From AP-15 sp035503615 (GTDB taxonomy: Bacteria; Pseudomonadota; Alphaproteobacteria; ATCC43930; CGMCC-115725): a stretch of 64,000 nucleotides of DNA. The notes beneath the pieces were generated by a model. It ran no database searches and was not told the origin of the DNA. It saw nothing but the letters and a program-made list of their open reading frames with translations. Shown here piece after piece: positions 18,073 to 26,700 of the stretch (positions are counted from its first letter, which is position 1; every line of letters begins with the position of its first letter). Both the position numbers and the translations under genes were made by a program. The stretch covers positions 1-64,000 of the forward strand of contig DATJTI010000060.1 of the NCBI GenBank assembly GCA_035503615.1, given 5' to 3'.

Positions 18073-18783
18073 ATGCCGATGGCTGAGTCAGCAAAGGCCG
18101 ACGCCGCCCGCGAGACCGGTCTGCTGCAGAAGAAGCTGCGGCTGCTGATGGAATTGCGCGGTGCCGGGATCGCCGATCCGCGCGTGCTCGGGGCCATCGA
18201 GAAGACCCCGCGCGAGAGATTCGTGCCGGCCGCCTTTGCCGATCGCGCCTATGAGAATGTGGCGCTGCCGATCGACGAGGGCCAGACGATCAGCCAGCCC
18301 TATGTCGTCGCTTTGATGACCGAGGCGCTGCTGGCCGGCGAGCGGCACAATGTGCTCGAGATCGGCACCGGCTCGGGCTACCAGACCGCGATCCTCGCCC
18401 GGCTCGCGCGCCGGGTCTTTTCGATCGAGCGCCACCGCGAATTGCTGCGTGCCGCCGAGCGCCGGCTGGAGGGGCTGGGCTTGCACAACGTCGTCTGCCG
18501 GCTCGGCGACGGCGCCAAGGGCTGGCCCGAGCAGCGTCCCTACGACCGGGTCATCGTCACCGCGGCAGCACCGCAGATCCCGCAGGCGCTGTGCGACGGC
18601 CTGGCGCCGGGCGGGGTCCTGGTGGTGCCGGTCGGCGCCCATCATCGCGACCAGCAATTGCTGCGGATTCGCCGCATCGACGGCGGCTTCTCGACCGAAG
18701 AGCTGGCGCCGGTGCGGTTTGTCCCGCTGATCGAAGGGGTGCCGCGGGCACTCGGCACGAAGGTTGACACGAACCGACCTTAG
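18073..18783 (+). CDS. pcm: Protein-L-isoaspartate O-methyltransferase
   Basis: A 236-residue PCMT that methylates isoaspartyl residues in damaged proteins so that they can revert to aspartate. Motif I LEIGTGSGYQTAILA binds SAM. ALPIDEGQTISQP with the conserved Thr-Ile-Ser segment precedes it, and PYDRVIVTAAAP and LAPGGVLVVPVG follow. It starts three bases after serS stops, indicating a shared transcript. In many alphaproteobacteria surE lies between serS and pcm; here there is no room for it. Confidence 0.94.
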   Translation: MPMAESAKADAARETGLLQKKLRLLMELRGAGIADPRVLGAIEKTPRERFVPAAFADRAYENVALPIDEGQTISQPYVVALMTEALLAGERHNVLEIGTGSGYQTAILARLARRVFSIERHRELLRAAERRLEGLGLHNVVCRLGDGAKGWPEQRPYDRVIVTAAAPQIPQALCDGLAPGGVLVVPVGAHHRDQQLLRIRRIDGGFSTEELAPVRFVPLIEGVPRALGTKVDTNRP

Positions 18784-18850
18784 AGTACCAAGAGCAGCGC
18801 CGGCTCCAGCGCCGGGATGACTTGCGCGCCGCAATGCGCAAGGGGGGAAC

Positions 18851-19981
18851 ATGGCGAAGGGCAGTGCCGAGGCGTGCCGCGCGGGGCTCGTATGCTCGAT
18901 CATCATGCTGCTGCTGGCGCTTGCCGGGTGCGTCTCGCGCTCCGGCGGGCCGGCGCCACTGGTCAATGGCGGCGAATCGGCGGCATCGGCGGTTCCGGCG
19001 GAGGTCGTCATCCAGCCCGGCCAGACCCTGTCGGGGATCGCCCATCATTATCACGTGGCGATGTCGGAGCTCGCCGCGGCGAACCATTTGGCACCGCCCT
19101 ACCGCATTCTTGCCGGTGGCACCCTGATCGTCCCGGGCGGCGCCGCTGCGCCTCCGAACGGCGAATTCGCCGGTCCGCCGCCGGGTACGATACCGGCCGC
19201 ACCAGCGCTGCCGCCGGGACCGGCCGCAACCGGACCGGTGGCGATGGCGCCGCTGCCGTCCCCGGGTCCGACGCCCCGGAGCGCGAGACCCTCGTTCGAC
19301 CAGGGCCAGGCATACGCGACCCGGGAAGCGGCAGCGCCGTCCACCGAACCGCGGGTTGCCAGCGCTGCGCCGGAACAGCAGGCAGGTCGCCCGATCCCGC
19401 TCGACCGGGTGCCGCCGACCGCGGGCGCGAGCCTGACGCCGCCCGCCCCGGTTGCGGCGCCGTCTCACGAAAATCAACTTGGGCTATCGGCTCCGTCACC
19501 GGTCACACATGAGCCGGCGGGAACCGCCGTGGCGACAGCCGAAGCGCCGCCCGCAGCGCAGCATCATGGCGGCACCTTCCTGTGGCCGGTGCGGGGCCAT
19601 ATCATCGAGAATTACGGCACCGGGCCGGATGGCACCCATAATGACGGAATCAATATTGCCGCCCCGCGCGGCGCTCCGGTGCAGGCCACCGATGCCGGAA
19701 TCGTCGCCTATGCCGGCAACGAGTTGCGCGGCTATGGCAACCTGATCCTGATCAAGCATCCGAATGGCTGGATCTCGGCTTACGCGCATTGCGATCTGAT
19801 TTTGGTCAAGAAGGGTCAGAAAGTGGCGCGCGGCCAGGTCATCGCCCGCGTCGGCTCGACCGGCAACGTCAACGCGCCGCAGCTGCATTTCGAGCTGCGC
19901 CGCGGTCAGCGCCCGGTCGATCCTCGCGATTATCTGGCACCGCTGCCAAGTGCCGCGGCCAAGGCCCAGGTGTCCGGCTAA
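18851..19981 (+). CDS. LysM plus LytM (M23) lipoprotein, NlpD/DipM-like
   Basis: A 376-residue predicted outer-membrane lipoprotein. The lipobox LALAGC lies near residue 27. A LysM domain (VIQPGQTLSGIAHHYHVAM, about residues 53-96) binds peptidoglycan, then comes a long Pro/Ala-rich linker, and a C-terminal M23-fold domain spans about residues 240-365. The zinc ligands of active LytM enzymes are not all present: the region of the first motif reads THNDGINIA and the last reads PQLHFELR, where active enzymes have HxxxD and HxH. It is therefore likely an amidase activator, as NlpD or EnvC are, and not a hydrolase. A short inverted repeat (cttgcgc/gcgcaag, 18821-18842) abuts its ribosome-binding site. 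Confidence 0.85.
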   Translation: MAKGSAEACRAGLVCSIIMLLLALAGCVSRSGGPAPLVNGGESAASAVPAEVVIQPGQTLSGIAHHYHVAMSELAAANHLAPPYRILAGGTLIVPGGAAAPPNGEFAGPPPGTIPAAPALPPGPAATGPVAMAPLPSPGPTPRSARPSFDQGQAYATREAAAPSTEPRVASAAPEQQAGRPIPLDRVPPTAGASLTPPAPVAAPSHENQLGLSAPSPVTHEPAGTAVATAEAPPAAQHHGGTFLWPVRGHIIENYGTGPDGTHNDGINIAAPRGAPVQATDAGIVAYAGNELRGYGNLILIKHPNGWISAYAHCDLILVKKGQKVARGQVIARVGSTGNVNAPQLHFELRRGQRPVDPRDYLAPLPSAAAKAQVSG

Positions 19982-20007
19982 GCAATCCGGCTAAGCAATC
20001 CGGCTGA
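19974..20007. repeat. 13-bp direct repeat at the end of the LytM gene
   Basis: The unit ccggctaagcaat occurs twice in tandem (19974-19986 and 19987-19999), with a partial third copy to 20007. The first copy contains the TAA stop of the LytM gene, so later copies repeat the stop without lengthening the protein. It lies between convergent genes. Confidence 0.8.
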
Positions 20008-20021
20008 GCCGCCGCGCGGCC

Positions 20022-20879
20022 TCAGGCGAGCGGCTTGCCGAGACGGCCGGCCAGATCCTGGATGAACTGCCAGGCGACCCGGCCGGAGCGCGAACCGCGG
20101 GTGATCGCCCATTCATTGGCTTCGGCAACCAGCTGCTCCGTCGGCAGGTCAAGCCCATAGCGGTCGGCGTAGCCGCGCACGATCGCGTGATAGGTCGGCT
20201 GATCGACATTGTGAAAGCCGAGCCACAACCCGAAGCGGTCGGATAGCGAGACCTGCTCCTCGACCGCCTCGGCCGGATTGACTGCGGTCGAACGCTCGTT
20301 GTCGATCATCTCGCGCGGCATCAGGTGGCGGCGATTCGAGGTGGCGTAGAGCACGACATTGGCCGGCCGGCCTTCGATGCCGCCCTCGAGCACCGCCTTC
20401 AGCGATTTGAAGCTCGTGTCGTGCTGGTCGAACGACAGATCGTCGCAGAATAAGAGGCAGCGTCGCGCGCCGGGCCGCAGCAGCGACAACAGCTGCGGCA
20501 GGCTCGGGATGTCCTCGCGATGGATCTCGACAAGGGCTAGCGCGTGCGGCTCTTTGGCGTTGACCGCGGCGTGCGCGGCCTTAATCAGCGAGCTCTTGCC
20601 GGTCCCGCGCGCGCCCCACAACAGCACGTTGTTGGCCGGCAACCCGGCGGCAAAACGGCGCGTGTTGTCGAGCAGGATGTCGCGCACCCGGTCGATTCCG
20701 CGCAACAGGCCGATCTCGACGCGATTGACCTCGGCGACCGGTTCGAGCCAGGAACGGTCGGCATGCCAGACGAAGGCGTCGGCGCCGCCGAGCTCGACCG
20801 GTGGCAACGGCGGCGGGGCCAATCGCTCGAGCGCGTCGGCGATGCGGTGCAGCAGGCGCGACAGATCGGGATCGGTCAT
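20022..20879 (-). CDS. DUF815 AAA+ ATPase
   Basis: A 285-residue single-domain ATPase. The Walker A motif is WGARGTGKSS, Walker B is CLLFCDDLSF, the sensor-1 segment LYATSNRRHLMP follows, and the C-terminal lid contains RSGRVAWQF. DUF815 proteins are widespread in proteobacteria; the cellular role is not established. The gene is on the opposite strand between the LytM gene and yajC, in a block where alphaproteobacteria often keep this ATPase beside the sec genes. The start at 20879 gives MTDPDLSRLLHRIADALERL. Confidence 0.88.
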   Translation of the reverse strand: MTDPDLSRLLHRIADALERLAPPPLPPVELGGADAFVWHADRSWLEPVAEVNRVEIGLLRGIDRVRDILLDNTRRFAAGLPANNVLLWGARGTGKSSLIKAAHAAVNAKEPHALALVEIHREDIPSLPQLLSLLRPGARRCLLFCDDLSFDQHDTSFKSLKAVLEGGIEGRPANVVLYATSNRRHLMPREMIDNERSTAVNPAEAVEEQVSLSDRFGLWLGFHNVDQPTYHAIVRGYADRYGLDLPTEQLVAEANEWAITRGSRSGRVAWQFIQDLAGRLGKPLA

Positions 20880-21101
20880 CTTCGGTCGGAGCTTCCAGCG
20901 ATGGCGAGCGAAAGGGCGCGGACGCTATCACAGGCTGGGTGCCGCGGGAAATCCCGGCCGGATCCGGCTATTGCTCGTGGAGCGGGCCATTGCTCTTTAA
21001 CCGGGCATCGCGTACCTATCCTGCCGTCAGGCCGCCGGTGAGGTCCCGGCTGCGGGTGAGCGTGCCCCTCGCGATGACGCCGCCCCTGATCTCGAGGCTC
21101 G

Positions 21102-21500
21102 ATGCCGATGTTGATTTCCCCTGCCTACGCCCAGACGACCGGCCTCACGAGCCTGTTCGAGAATCAGGGCGCGATGATCCAGTTCCTGCCGTTGGTGCTG
21201 ATCTTTGTCGTGTTTTACTTTTTGCTGATCCGGCCGCAGCAGCGCAAGGCGAAGGAGCACCGGGCGACCCTCGGGGCGCTGCGCCGCGGCGACCGGGTGG
21301 TCACGGGAGGCGGGATCATCGGTACCGTCGTGCGGGTCGAGAACCCTGAAGAGATCTCTGTCGACATCGCCGACGGCGTGCGCGTGCGGGTGGTGCGCAG
21401 CACCATCACCAGCGTCCTGTCCAAGCCGGATCCGGGTGCGGCGCGTGAGGCCGCCAAGCAGAAGGAACAGACACGCGTCAAGGCGGAAACCAAGGATTGA
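21102..21500 (+). CDS. yajC: Preprotein translocase accessory subunit YajC
   Basis: A 132-residue membrane protein with one transmembrane helix (FLPLVLIFVVFYFLLI, about residues 28-44). It is followed by the hallmark RPQQRKAKEH and a cytoplasmic beta domain (GDRVVTGGGIIGTV). YajC associates with SecDF in the holotranslocon; secD and secF follow downstream on the same strand, separated by one small exported-protein gene. The C-terminal tail is charged, as usual. Confidence 0.95.
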   Translation: MPMLISPAYAQTTGLTSLFENQGAMIQFLPLVLIFVVFYFLLIRPQQRKAKEHRATLGALRRGDRVVTGGGIIGTVVRVENPEEISVDIADGVRVRVVRSTITSVLSKPDPGAAREAAKQKEQTRVKAETKD

Positions 21501-21619
21501 TCATACGTTGAGACAGGTGCGCGGACCGTTTATTAGAATCGGATGGACGCGTCCGGCGCCAGCAGGCATCGTCGGCCGGTGCGTCGCGCCATAAGCCGCG
21601 CCATCAACGGAGTATCGCA

Positions 21620-21985
21620 GTGCACGATAGAAGAACAATCCTAGCCGCCGCACTCAGTGCCGTGGTGTTGCCGCTTCGCGCCGCGTTGGCGCAACCGGCA
21701 TCAGCACCACCGGGCCCGCCGCCGGCCGCCGCCCCGCCTTCAGCACCACCGCCAGCTGCCGCCCCGCCTTCGCCACCACCGCCGGCCGCTGCGGCGCCGC
21801 CTTCAGCACCGCCACCGGCAGCTCGCCCGCATCCGCGGCCGCATCATCGCCCGCCGATGCCGCCGCCACGGCATGAGGTGCGACCGCCGCATCCCCATGG
21901 ACACTATCATTGGCATTGGGTCCCCGGACACTGGCGCTGGAACGGCTATCGCTGGGTCTGGGTCCCGGGACACTGGCGGCACTGA
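21620..21985 (+). CDS. Exported Pro/Ala-rich protein with WxxGxW repeats
   Basis: A 121-residue protein with a GTG start at 21620 preceded by ACGGAG. A signal peptide (RRTILAAALSAVVLPLRAALA) is followed by a low-complexity PPAAAPPSAP region (about residues 27-68), a His/Pro-rich stretch and two copies of the VPGHWRW/VPGHWRH motif typical of YXWXPGxW (WXXGXW-repeat) envelope proteins. The function is unknown; metal binding through the His-rich part is possible. It is inserted between yajC and secD, which are normally adjacent. Confidence 0.7.
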   Translation: MHDRRTILAAALSAVVLPLRAALAQPASAPPGPPPAAAPPSAPPPAAAPPSPPPPAAAAPPSAPPPAARPHPRPHHRPPMPPPRHEVRPPHPHGHYHWHWVPGHWRWNGYRWVWVPGHWRH

Positions 21986-22044
21986 TGCGGGCGCGGGCGT
22001 CGAGCCGAGGCCGGTTGCGGCGCCCGCTATCGCGGAACTGACGC

Positions 22045-23622
22045 ATGCTGTATTTCGCCAACTGGAAGATTCTTCTGATCTGTGCGATCTGCGCGCTCGG
22101 CGTGCTGCTGGCGGTGCCAAACCTGTTCAGCACCGCAACGCTCGACGACCTGCCGGATTTCGTGCCGCACAAGCAGGTGTCGCTCGGTCTCGATCTGCGC
22201 GGCGGCTCCTATCTGCTGCTCGAAGTCGATGTCGCGGCGGCTGAGCGCGAGCGCCTGAACTCGATCATCGACAATGTGCGCAACGCGCTGCTCGGCGCCA
22301 ACATCGGCTACACCGGGCTCGCGGTCAAAGGGAATGCGATCGTGTTCAACATCCGCGGGCTCGCGCGGATCGACGATGCGCGCCAGGCGCTGGCGAAGAT
22401 CGATCCCGATCTGGTGGTGGCGATCCGGCCCGATGGCGCCGGCAGCGTGCGTTTCAGCGAGGCGGCGACCGTGACGCGGCGCAGTCTCGCGGTCAACCAG
22501 TCGATCGAAATCATTCGCCGCCGCATCGACGAGACCGGGATCAAGGAGCCGACGATCGAGCAGGAGGGGGAGGACCGGATCCTGGTCGAGCTGCCCGGCA
22601 TCTCCGATCCCGAGCATGTCAAGGCTCTGCTCGGCCGCACCGCCAAGCTGACGTTCCAGCTCGTCGATACCGGTGTCTCGCTCGAAGACGCCCGCAACGG
22701 CCATCTGCCGCTCGGCGACGAAATCCTGCCGGCCTCGGCGAGCGATGCCGAACGCGTCGGTCCCGACGCCTATGTCGTCCAGCGCCGGGTCATGGTCGAT
22801 GGCGGCATGCTGGTCGATGCCCAGCCGACATTCCAGGGCAACGAGCCGGTGGTCAGCTTCCGCTTTGACGCCGAGGGTTCGAAGCGATTCGGCGACGCCA
22901 CCCGCGAGAATGTCGGCAAGCCCTTCGCGATCGTCCTCGACAACAAGGTGATCAGCGCCCCGGTCATCAAGGAGCCGATCCTCGGCGGCAGCGGCATCAT
23001 CTCCGGCAGCTTTACCGTTCAGTCGGCGAGCGATCTGGCGTTGTTGCTGCGGGCCGGTGCGCTGCCGGCACCGATCACGATCCTCGAGGAGCGCACGGTC
23101 GGACCCGGGCTCGGCGCCGATTCGATCCATGCCGGGGCGGCCGCCTGCATCGTCGGAGTGACGCTCGTCGTCGTCTTCATGGTGCTGTTCTACGGACTGT
23201 TCGGCGTGTTTGCCGACATTGCCCTGTTCTTCAATTTGTGCCTGATGCTGGGTGCGCTGTCGCTGCTCGGTGCCACGCTGACCTTGCCCGGCATTGCCGG
23301 CATCGCCCTGACGATGGGCATGGCGGTCGATGCCAATGTGCTGATCTATGAGCGCATTCGCGAGGAGGTCCGGGCCGGACGGACGATCCTCTCGTCGCTC
23401 GACGCCGGGTTCAAGCGCGCCTTTGGCACGATCGTCGACAGCCATGTGACAACGCTCGTCGCCGGTGCCTTGATGTTCTGGCTCGGGTCGGGGCCGGTCA
23501 AAGGCTTTGCCGTGACACTGAGCATCGGCGTGCTGACCTCGCTGTTTTCTGCGATCCTGGTGACCCGGCTTCTGATCGTGACCTGGGTGCGGCGCTGGAA
23601 GCCCAAGGTGATTCCGATCTGA
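22045..23622 (+). CDS. secD: Protein translocase subunit SecD
   Basis: A 525-residue inner-membrane RND-family protein that with SecF uses the proton gradient to assist Sec export. An N-terminal membrane helix (residues 5-23) precedes the D1 motif LGLDLRGGSYLLLEVD. The large periplasmic P1 domain spans about residues 60-340. Five C-terminal helices include the D4 motif ALTMGMAVDANVLIYERIRE and end with VTRLLIVTWVRRW. Length and motif order are standard. secF follows after 83 bases that contain a small direct repeat (gcgcggatgtt twice). Confidence 0.97.
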   Translation: MLYFANWKILLICAICALGVLLAVPNLFSTATLDDLPDFVPHKQVSLGLDLRGGSYLLLEVDVAAAERERLNSIIDNVRNALLGANIGYTGLAVKGNAIVFNIRGLARIDDARQALAKIDPDLVVAIRPDGAGSVRFSEAATVTRRSLAVNQSIEIIRRRIDETGIKEPTIEQEGEDRILVELPGISDPEHVKALLGRTAKLTFQLVDTGVSLEDARNGHLPLGDEILPASASDAERVGPDAYVVQRRVMVDGGMLVDAQPTFQGNEPVVSFRFDAEGSKRFGDATRENVGKPFAIVLDNKVISAPVIKEPILGGSGIISGSFTVQSASDLALLLRAGALPAPITILEERTVGPGLGADSIHAGAAACIVGVTLVVVFMVLFYGLFGVFADIALFFNLCLMLGALSLLGATLTLPGIAGIALTMGMAVDANVLIYERIREEVRAGRTILSSLDAGFKRAFGTIVDSHVTTLVAGALMFWLGSGPVKGFAVTLSIGVLTSLFSAILVTRLLIVTWVRRWKPKVIPI

Positions 23623-23705
23623 GACCGAGAACAGGCGTCCCAGCGCGGATGTTGCGCGGATGTTGTAGGTATCGCCGACCGAGACTGTGATAGGGCCCTT
23701 CGATC

Positions 23706-24656
23706 TTGTTCAGACCGCTGATCATCATCCGGCGCACGCCGCAGATCGACTTCATGAGATGGCATCCGTTCGGCTTCGCCTTTTCCGGAGTACTGATGCT
23801 GGCCTCGATCGTCCTGTTCCTGACGGTCGGGCTCAATTATGGGATCGATTTTGTCGGCGGCACGCAGATGCAGGTGCGGGAAACGTCTGGCCCGGCCAAT
23901 CTCGGCGAAATGCGGGCGAAGCTCGATGCGCTACATATCGGCGACGTGTCACTGCAGGGCTTTGGCCGGCCGAGCGATGTGCTGATCCGGCTGCCGCGCC
24001 AGCCGGGCGGGGATGCGGCGCAGGAGCGGGCGGTCGAACTGGCACGCAAGGCGCTGGGCCCGGGGATCGACTATCGCGGCATCGAGGTGGTCGGCCCGAC
24101 GGTTGGCGGCGAGCTGATCCGAGCCGGGGTCATCGCCACGATCCTGGCGCTGCTGGCGATCGCGCTCTATATCGCGTTCCGCTTCGAATGGCAGTTCGGC
24201 ATCGGCGGGATGATCTCGACCTTGCACGACGTGGTGACTACGGTCGGGCTGTTCGCGCTGTTCCACCTTGAATTCAACCTGACGACGCTGGCGGCGATCC
24301 TCACGGTCGCCGGCTATTCGGTCAACGACACGGTGGTGATCTATGACCGGGTGCGCGAATCGATGCGCAAGTACCGGACGATGCCGTTCCGCGACCTGAT
24401 CAACCTATCGCTGAACGAGACCTTGTCGCGCACGATCCTGACGGTCAGCACCGTGGCACTGGCGGTGCTGTCGCTGCTGTTTCTCGGCGGCCAGGTGCTG
24501 CGCGGCTTCAGCATCGCAATGCTGTGGGGGGTTGTGATCGGCACCTACTCGTCGCTGTTTATCGCCGCCCCGATTCTCTATTACGTGCGGCCGGACCGCG
24601 CTGCAATCGCGCGTGGTGGTGAGCGGGCCAAGGCCCCGGCCTCGCGGGCGCGATAG
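23706..24656 (+). CDS. secF: Protein translocase subunit SecF
   Basis: A 316-residue partner of SecD. LNYGIDFVGGTQMQV is the F1 motif after the first helix; GGELIRAGVI and AGYSVNDTVVIYDRVRE are the conserved membrane motifs, and the remaining helices end near residue 300. The start is a TTG at 23706 (MFRPLIIIRRTPQIDFMRW), chosen because SecF N termini contain a basic segment before IDFMRxR; the first in-frame ATG would remove it. The ribosome-binding site is weak, consistent with coupling to secD. Confidence 0.95.
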   Translation: MFRPLIIIRRTPQIDFMRWHPFGFAFSGVLMLASIVLFLTVGLNYGIDFVGGTQMQVRETSGPANLGEMRAKLDALHIGDVSLQGFGRPSDVLIRLPRQPGGDAAQERAVELARKALGPGIDYRGIEVVGPTVGGELIRAGVIATILALLAIALYIAFRFEWQFGIGGMISTLHDVVTTVGLFALFHLEFNLTTLAAILTVAGYSVNDTVVIYDRVRESMRKYRTMPFRDLINLSLNETLSRTILTVSTVALAVLSLLFLGGQVLRGFSIAMLWGVVIGTYSSLFIAAPILYYVRPDRAAIARGGERAKAPASRAR

Positions 24657-24677
24657 CCGGCTGCCGGTCGCCGCAGA

Positions 24678-25055
24678 ATGGACCTCTCGCCGCTCGTCCC
24701 CGCGGCTCGGCAGATCGTCGAGCGCTACGGCCCGAGCGGGTTTCGCGTCAGTGGGGTGATCTGGAACTGCCCGGTTCTGGTGTTTCCGGACCTGACCCGT
24801 GAGTGGAACATAACCGATGCCGCCCGGATCGATTGGGTGAGCCTGTTGCCCGTGGTTGAGCATGGTGGCGTGCAGATCCTGTTGCTGGGTCTCGGCAACC
24901 CGATGGTGCCTGTCGCCGCCGGGCTGCGGGCGGCGTTGCGCGAGGCCGGAACCGCGCTTGAACCGATGAGCACCGGTGCGGCCTGCCGGACCTACAACGT
25001 GCTTGCTGGCGAGGATCGGCGGGTGGCCGCGGCGCTGCTGCCTGCAGGCGGCTGA
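24678..25055 (+). CDS. Mth938-like (DUF498) protein, NDUFAF3 homologue
   Basis: A soluble 125-residue alpha/beta protein of the Mth938/DUF498 fold. The opening IVERYGPSGFRVSGVIW, the VEHGGVQILLLGLG strand and the ending CRTYNVLAGEDRRVAAALLP match the family. The mitochondrial homologue NDUFAF3 is a complex I assembly factor, and its bacterial relatives are typically encoded beside secD/secF, as here, 21 bases after secF. A role in membrane-complex assembly is inferred from that homology and context. Confidence 0.85.
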   Translation: MDLSPLVPAARQIVERYGPSGFRVSGVIWNCPVLVFPDLTREWNITDAARIDWVSLLPVVEHGGVQILLLGLGNPMVPVAAGLRAALREAGTALEPMSTGAACRTYNVLAGEDRRVAAALLPAGG

Positions 25056-25256
25056 GCGGCCGCGCGTCCAGCGCCATGCCGCGACCGGCCGGTCCCGATT
25101 TGGGCGGTCGTGATTTGGCCGATCTCGGCTTGGCGGTTCTCGACTTGGGGGGGCGACTGCGCTCGGACAATCGGGATGGCGAATTCGCGGGTCCCGCGGA
25201 ACTTGTGGGCGCGTGCGCGGTTCTCTCTGAAGCAGCAACAGCGAGCGAGGAGCAAG

Positions 25257-25556
25257 GTGGGCACCAGCAAATATGGGCGGATCATGGCCGCCGCGGCGTT
25301 TGCGACGGCGCTGGCCGCGGCACCTCAGCTACACGCGGCCAATTGGCATCGTGGCGGGTATCACTATCACGGCGGCCACGGCAATGCCGCCGGTGCCGCG
25401 ATCATCGGCGGCATCATCGGTCTTGGCGTCGGGGCGGCGATCGCCTCCAACAGCTACAACCGGTATTACGCCCCACCGCCACCGGTCTATTACGGGTATC
25501 CGAACAGCGCTTATTACGCCCCGCCGCCGCCGGTCTATTACGGCTATGGCTACTGA
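25257..25556 (+). CDS. Small exported glycine-zipper, Tyr/Pro-rich protein
   Basis: About 99 residues from a GTG at 25257 preceded by GCGAGGAGCAAG; an ATG 12 codons later is possible, and a longer upstream frame is not convincing. After a signal peptide ending LHAANW there is a His/Gly stretch (RGGYHYHGGHGN). A glycine-zipper membrane segment (AIIGGIIGLGVGAAIA) and two copies of a YYAPPPPVYYGY repeat follow. Proteins like this are common in alphaproteobacterial envelopes; the function is unknown. Confidence 0.6.
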   Translation: MGTSKYGRIMAAAAFATALAAAPQLHAANWHRGGYHYHGGHGNAAGAAIIGGIIGLGVGAAIASNSYNRYYAPPPPVYYGYPNSAYYAPPPPVYYGYGY

Positions 25557-25655
25557 ATTCGCTGACCCAACTGGCGTGACACGATCGGACGGCGGACCCC
25601 GCGACATGGGTCGTGCGCTGAATGGCCCCCTGCATCACATTCGAGGAATTCCCCA

Positions 25656-26171
25656 ATGAGCATAATCCGCCCGCGCCATCTCGCCTCTGTCGCTTTCATC
25701 GCGCTGCTGGCTCTGCCGGCGGCAGCGATGGCCCAATCCCCGCCGCCGGCGGGATCCGCGACCGCGGCGCCGCCCGCCGCAACCGCGGCGTCACCTGACA
25801 CGGCGGGCCAATCTGCCGAGCAGCGCGTCGACAGCCACATCACGCAATTGCACCGGCAGCTGCAGATCACCGCGGCCGAACGGCCGCAATGGAACCGGTT
25901 CGCCGCGGTCATGCGCGATAATGCGCGCGATATGGATCAGGCGATCATGCAGCGCGCCCAGCAATATTCGACAATGAATGCGCTGCAAAACATGCAATCC
26001 TATGCGAAGCTTGCCGAGGCTCATGCCGAGCGGATGCAGAAGCTGGTGCCGGCTTTTGAACAGCTTTATAACGCGATGCCGGAGCAGCAGAAGAAGCTGA
26101 CGGACCAGGTCTTCCGCGAAAACGCCGCCGCTCACATGGAAAAGCGGGTACAGACCGGCCGCAATCAGTAA
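25656..26171 (+). CDS. Spy/CpxP-type periplasmic LTXXQ protein
   Basis: A 171-residue exported protein. The signal peptide ends AAAMAQ (residue 27), followed by a Pro/Ala-rich linker and an all-helical region from about residue 50. HRQLQITAAERPQWNRFAAVM is the first LTxxQ-like repeat. The second half (FEQLYNAMPEQQKKLTDQVF) carries the paired repeat. Relatives act as periplasmic chaperones or stress-response modulators. The ribosome-binding site GAGGAA precedes the ATG. The gene is monocistronic or the second gene of the small exported-protein pair. Confidence 0.75.
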   Translation: MSIIRPRHLASVAFIALLALPAAAMAQSPPPAGSATAAPPAATAASPDTAGQSAEQRVDSHITQLHRQLQITAAERPQWNRFAAVMRDNARDMDQAIMQRAQQYSTMNALQNMQSYAKLAEAHAERMQKLVPAFEQLYNAMPEQQKKLTDQVFRENAAAHMEKRVQTGRNQ

Positions 26172-26404
26172 CCGCTCGGCTCCTCGGACGGTTTACCTTA
26201 CCGTAGTAAAGGCGACGCACGCAGCCCGCCGGCGGTGCCGATCGGTCACGGCGTGCGTAACCTCCGCCTGCATCGGGCAATCGACCGACGCCGACGCCGT
26301 GGCAAGATTACCGACGCGGTGGCGTGATTGTTGCCGCGTGATCGCAAGATCCGGAACAAGGATCGCCCCATAGCAGGATCGCCATAGCGGGGGAAGACAC
26401 ACCG

Positions 26405-26611
26405 ATGCTGCCGGGGCTCGGGCACAATCACGGGCCGCCGCTCGATCCGGACGCCGCGTGGCGGCTCTATTGCTGGCGCAAGGCCCACGCGCAGGCATGG
26501 CGAACCCCGCCGCGTGAAATTGCGCTCGGCCGCCTCGCCCGTGCCGAGGCAGTTGGCCTCAGCTATCGGGAATATACCGCGATACTGCTCGATCGCGGGG
26601 TCCACCTGTAG
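26405..26611 (+). CDS. Small conserved GHNxGPP protein
   Basis: A 68-residue cytoplasmic protein opening LPGLGHNHGPPLDPD, then WRLYCWRKAHAQAWRTPP, EIALGRLARAEAVGLSYREY and TAILLDRGVHL. This architecture recurs in many alphaproteobacteria as a short conserved hypothetical; I know no function. A GGGGGAAGA element precedes the ATG. It is convergent with sodB across about 90 bases. Confidence 0.7.
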   Translation: MLPGLGHNHGPPLDPDAAWRLYCWRKAHAQAWRTPPREIALGRLARAEAVGLSYREYTAILLDRGVHL

Positions 26612-26700
26612 ATTGTACCACCTATGGACCGCGCTCGTCCTCCCTCGACCCGGAACGGCAGCGACCCGGAACCGCAGGGAGGACAAGCCGCAGACAGTTT

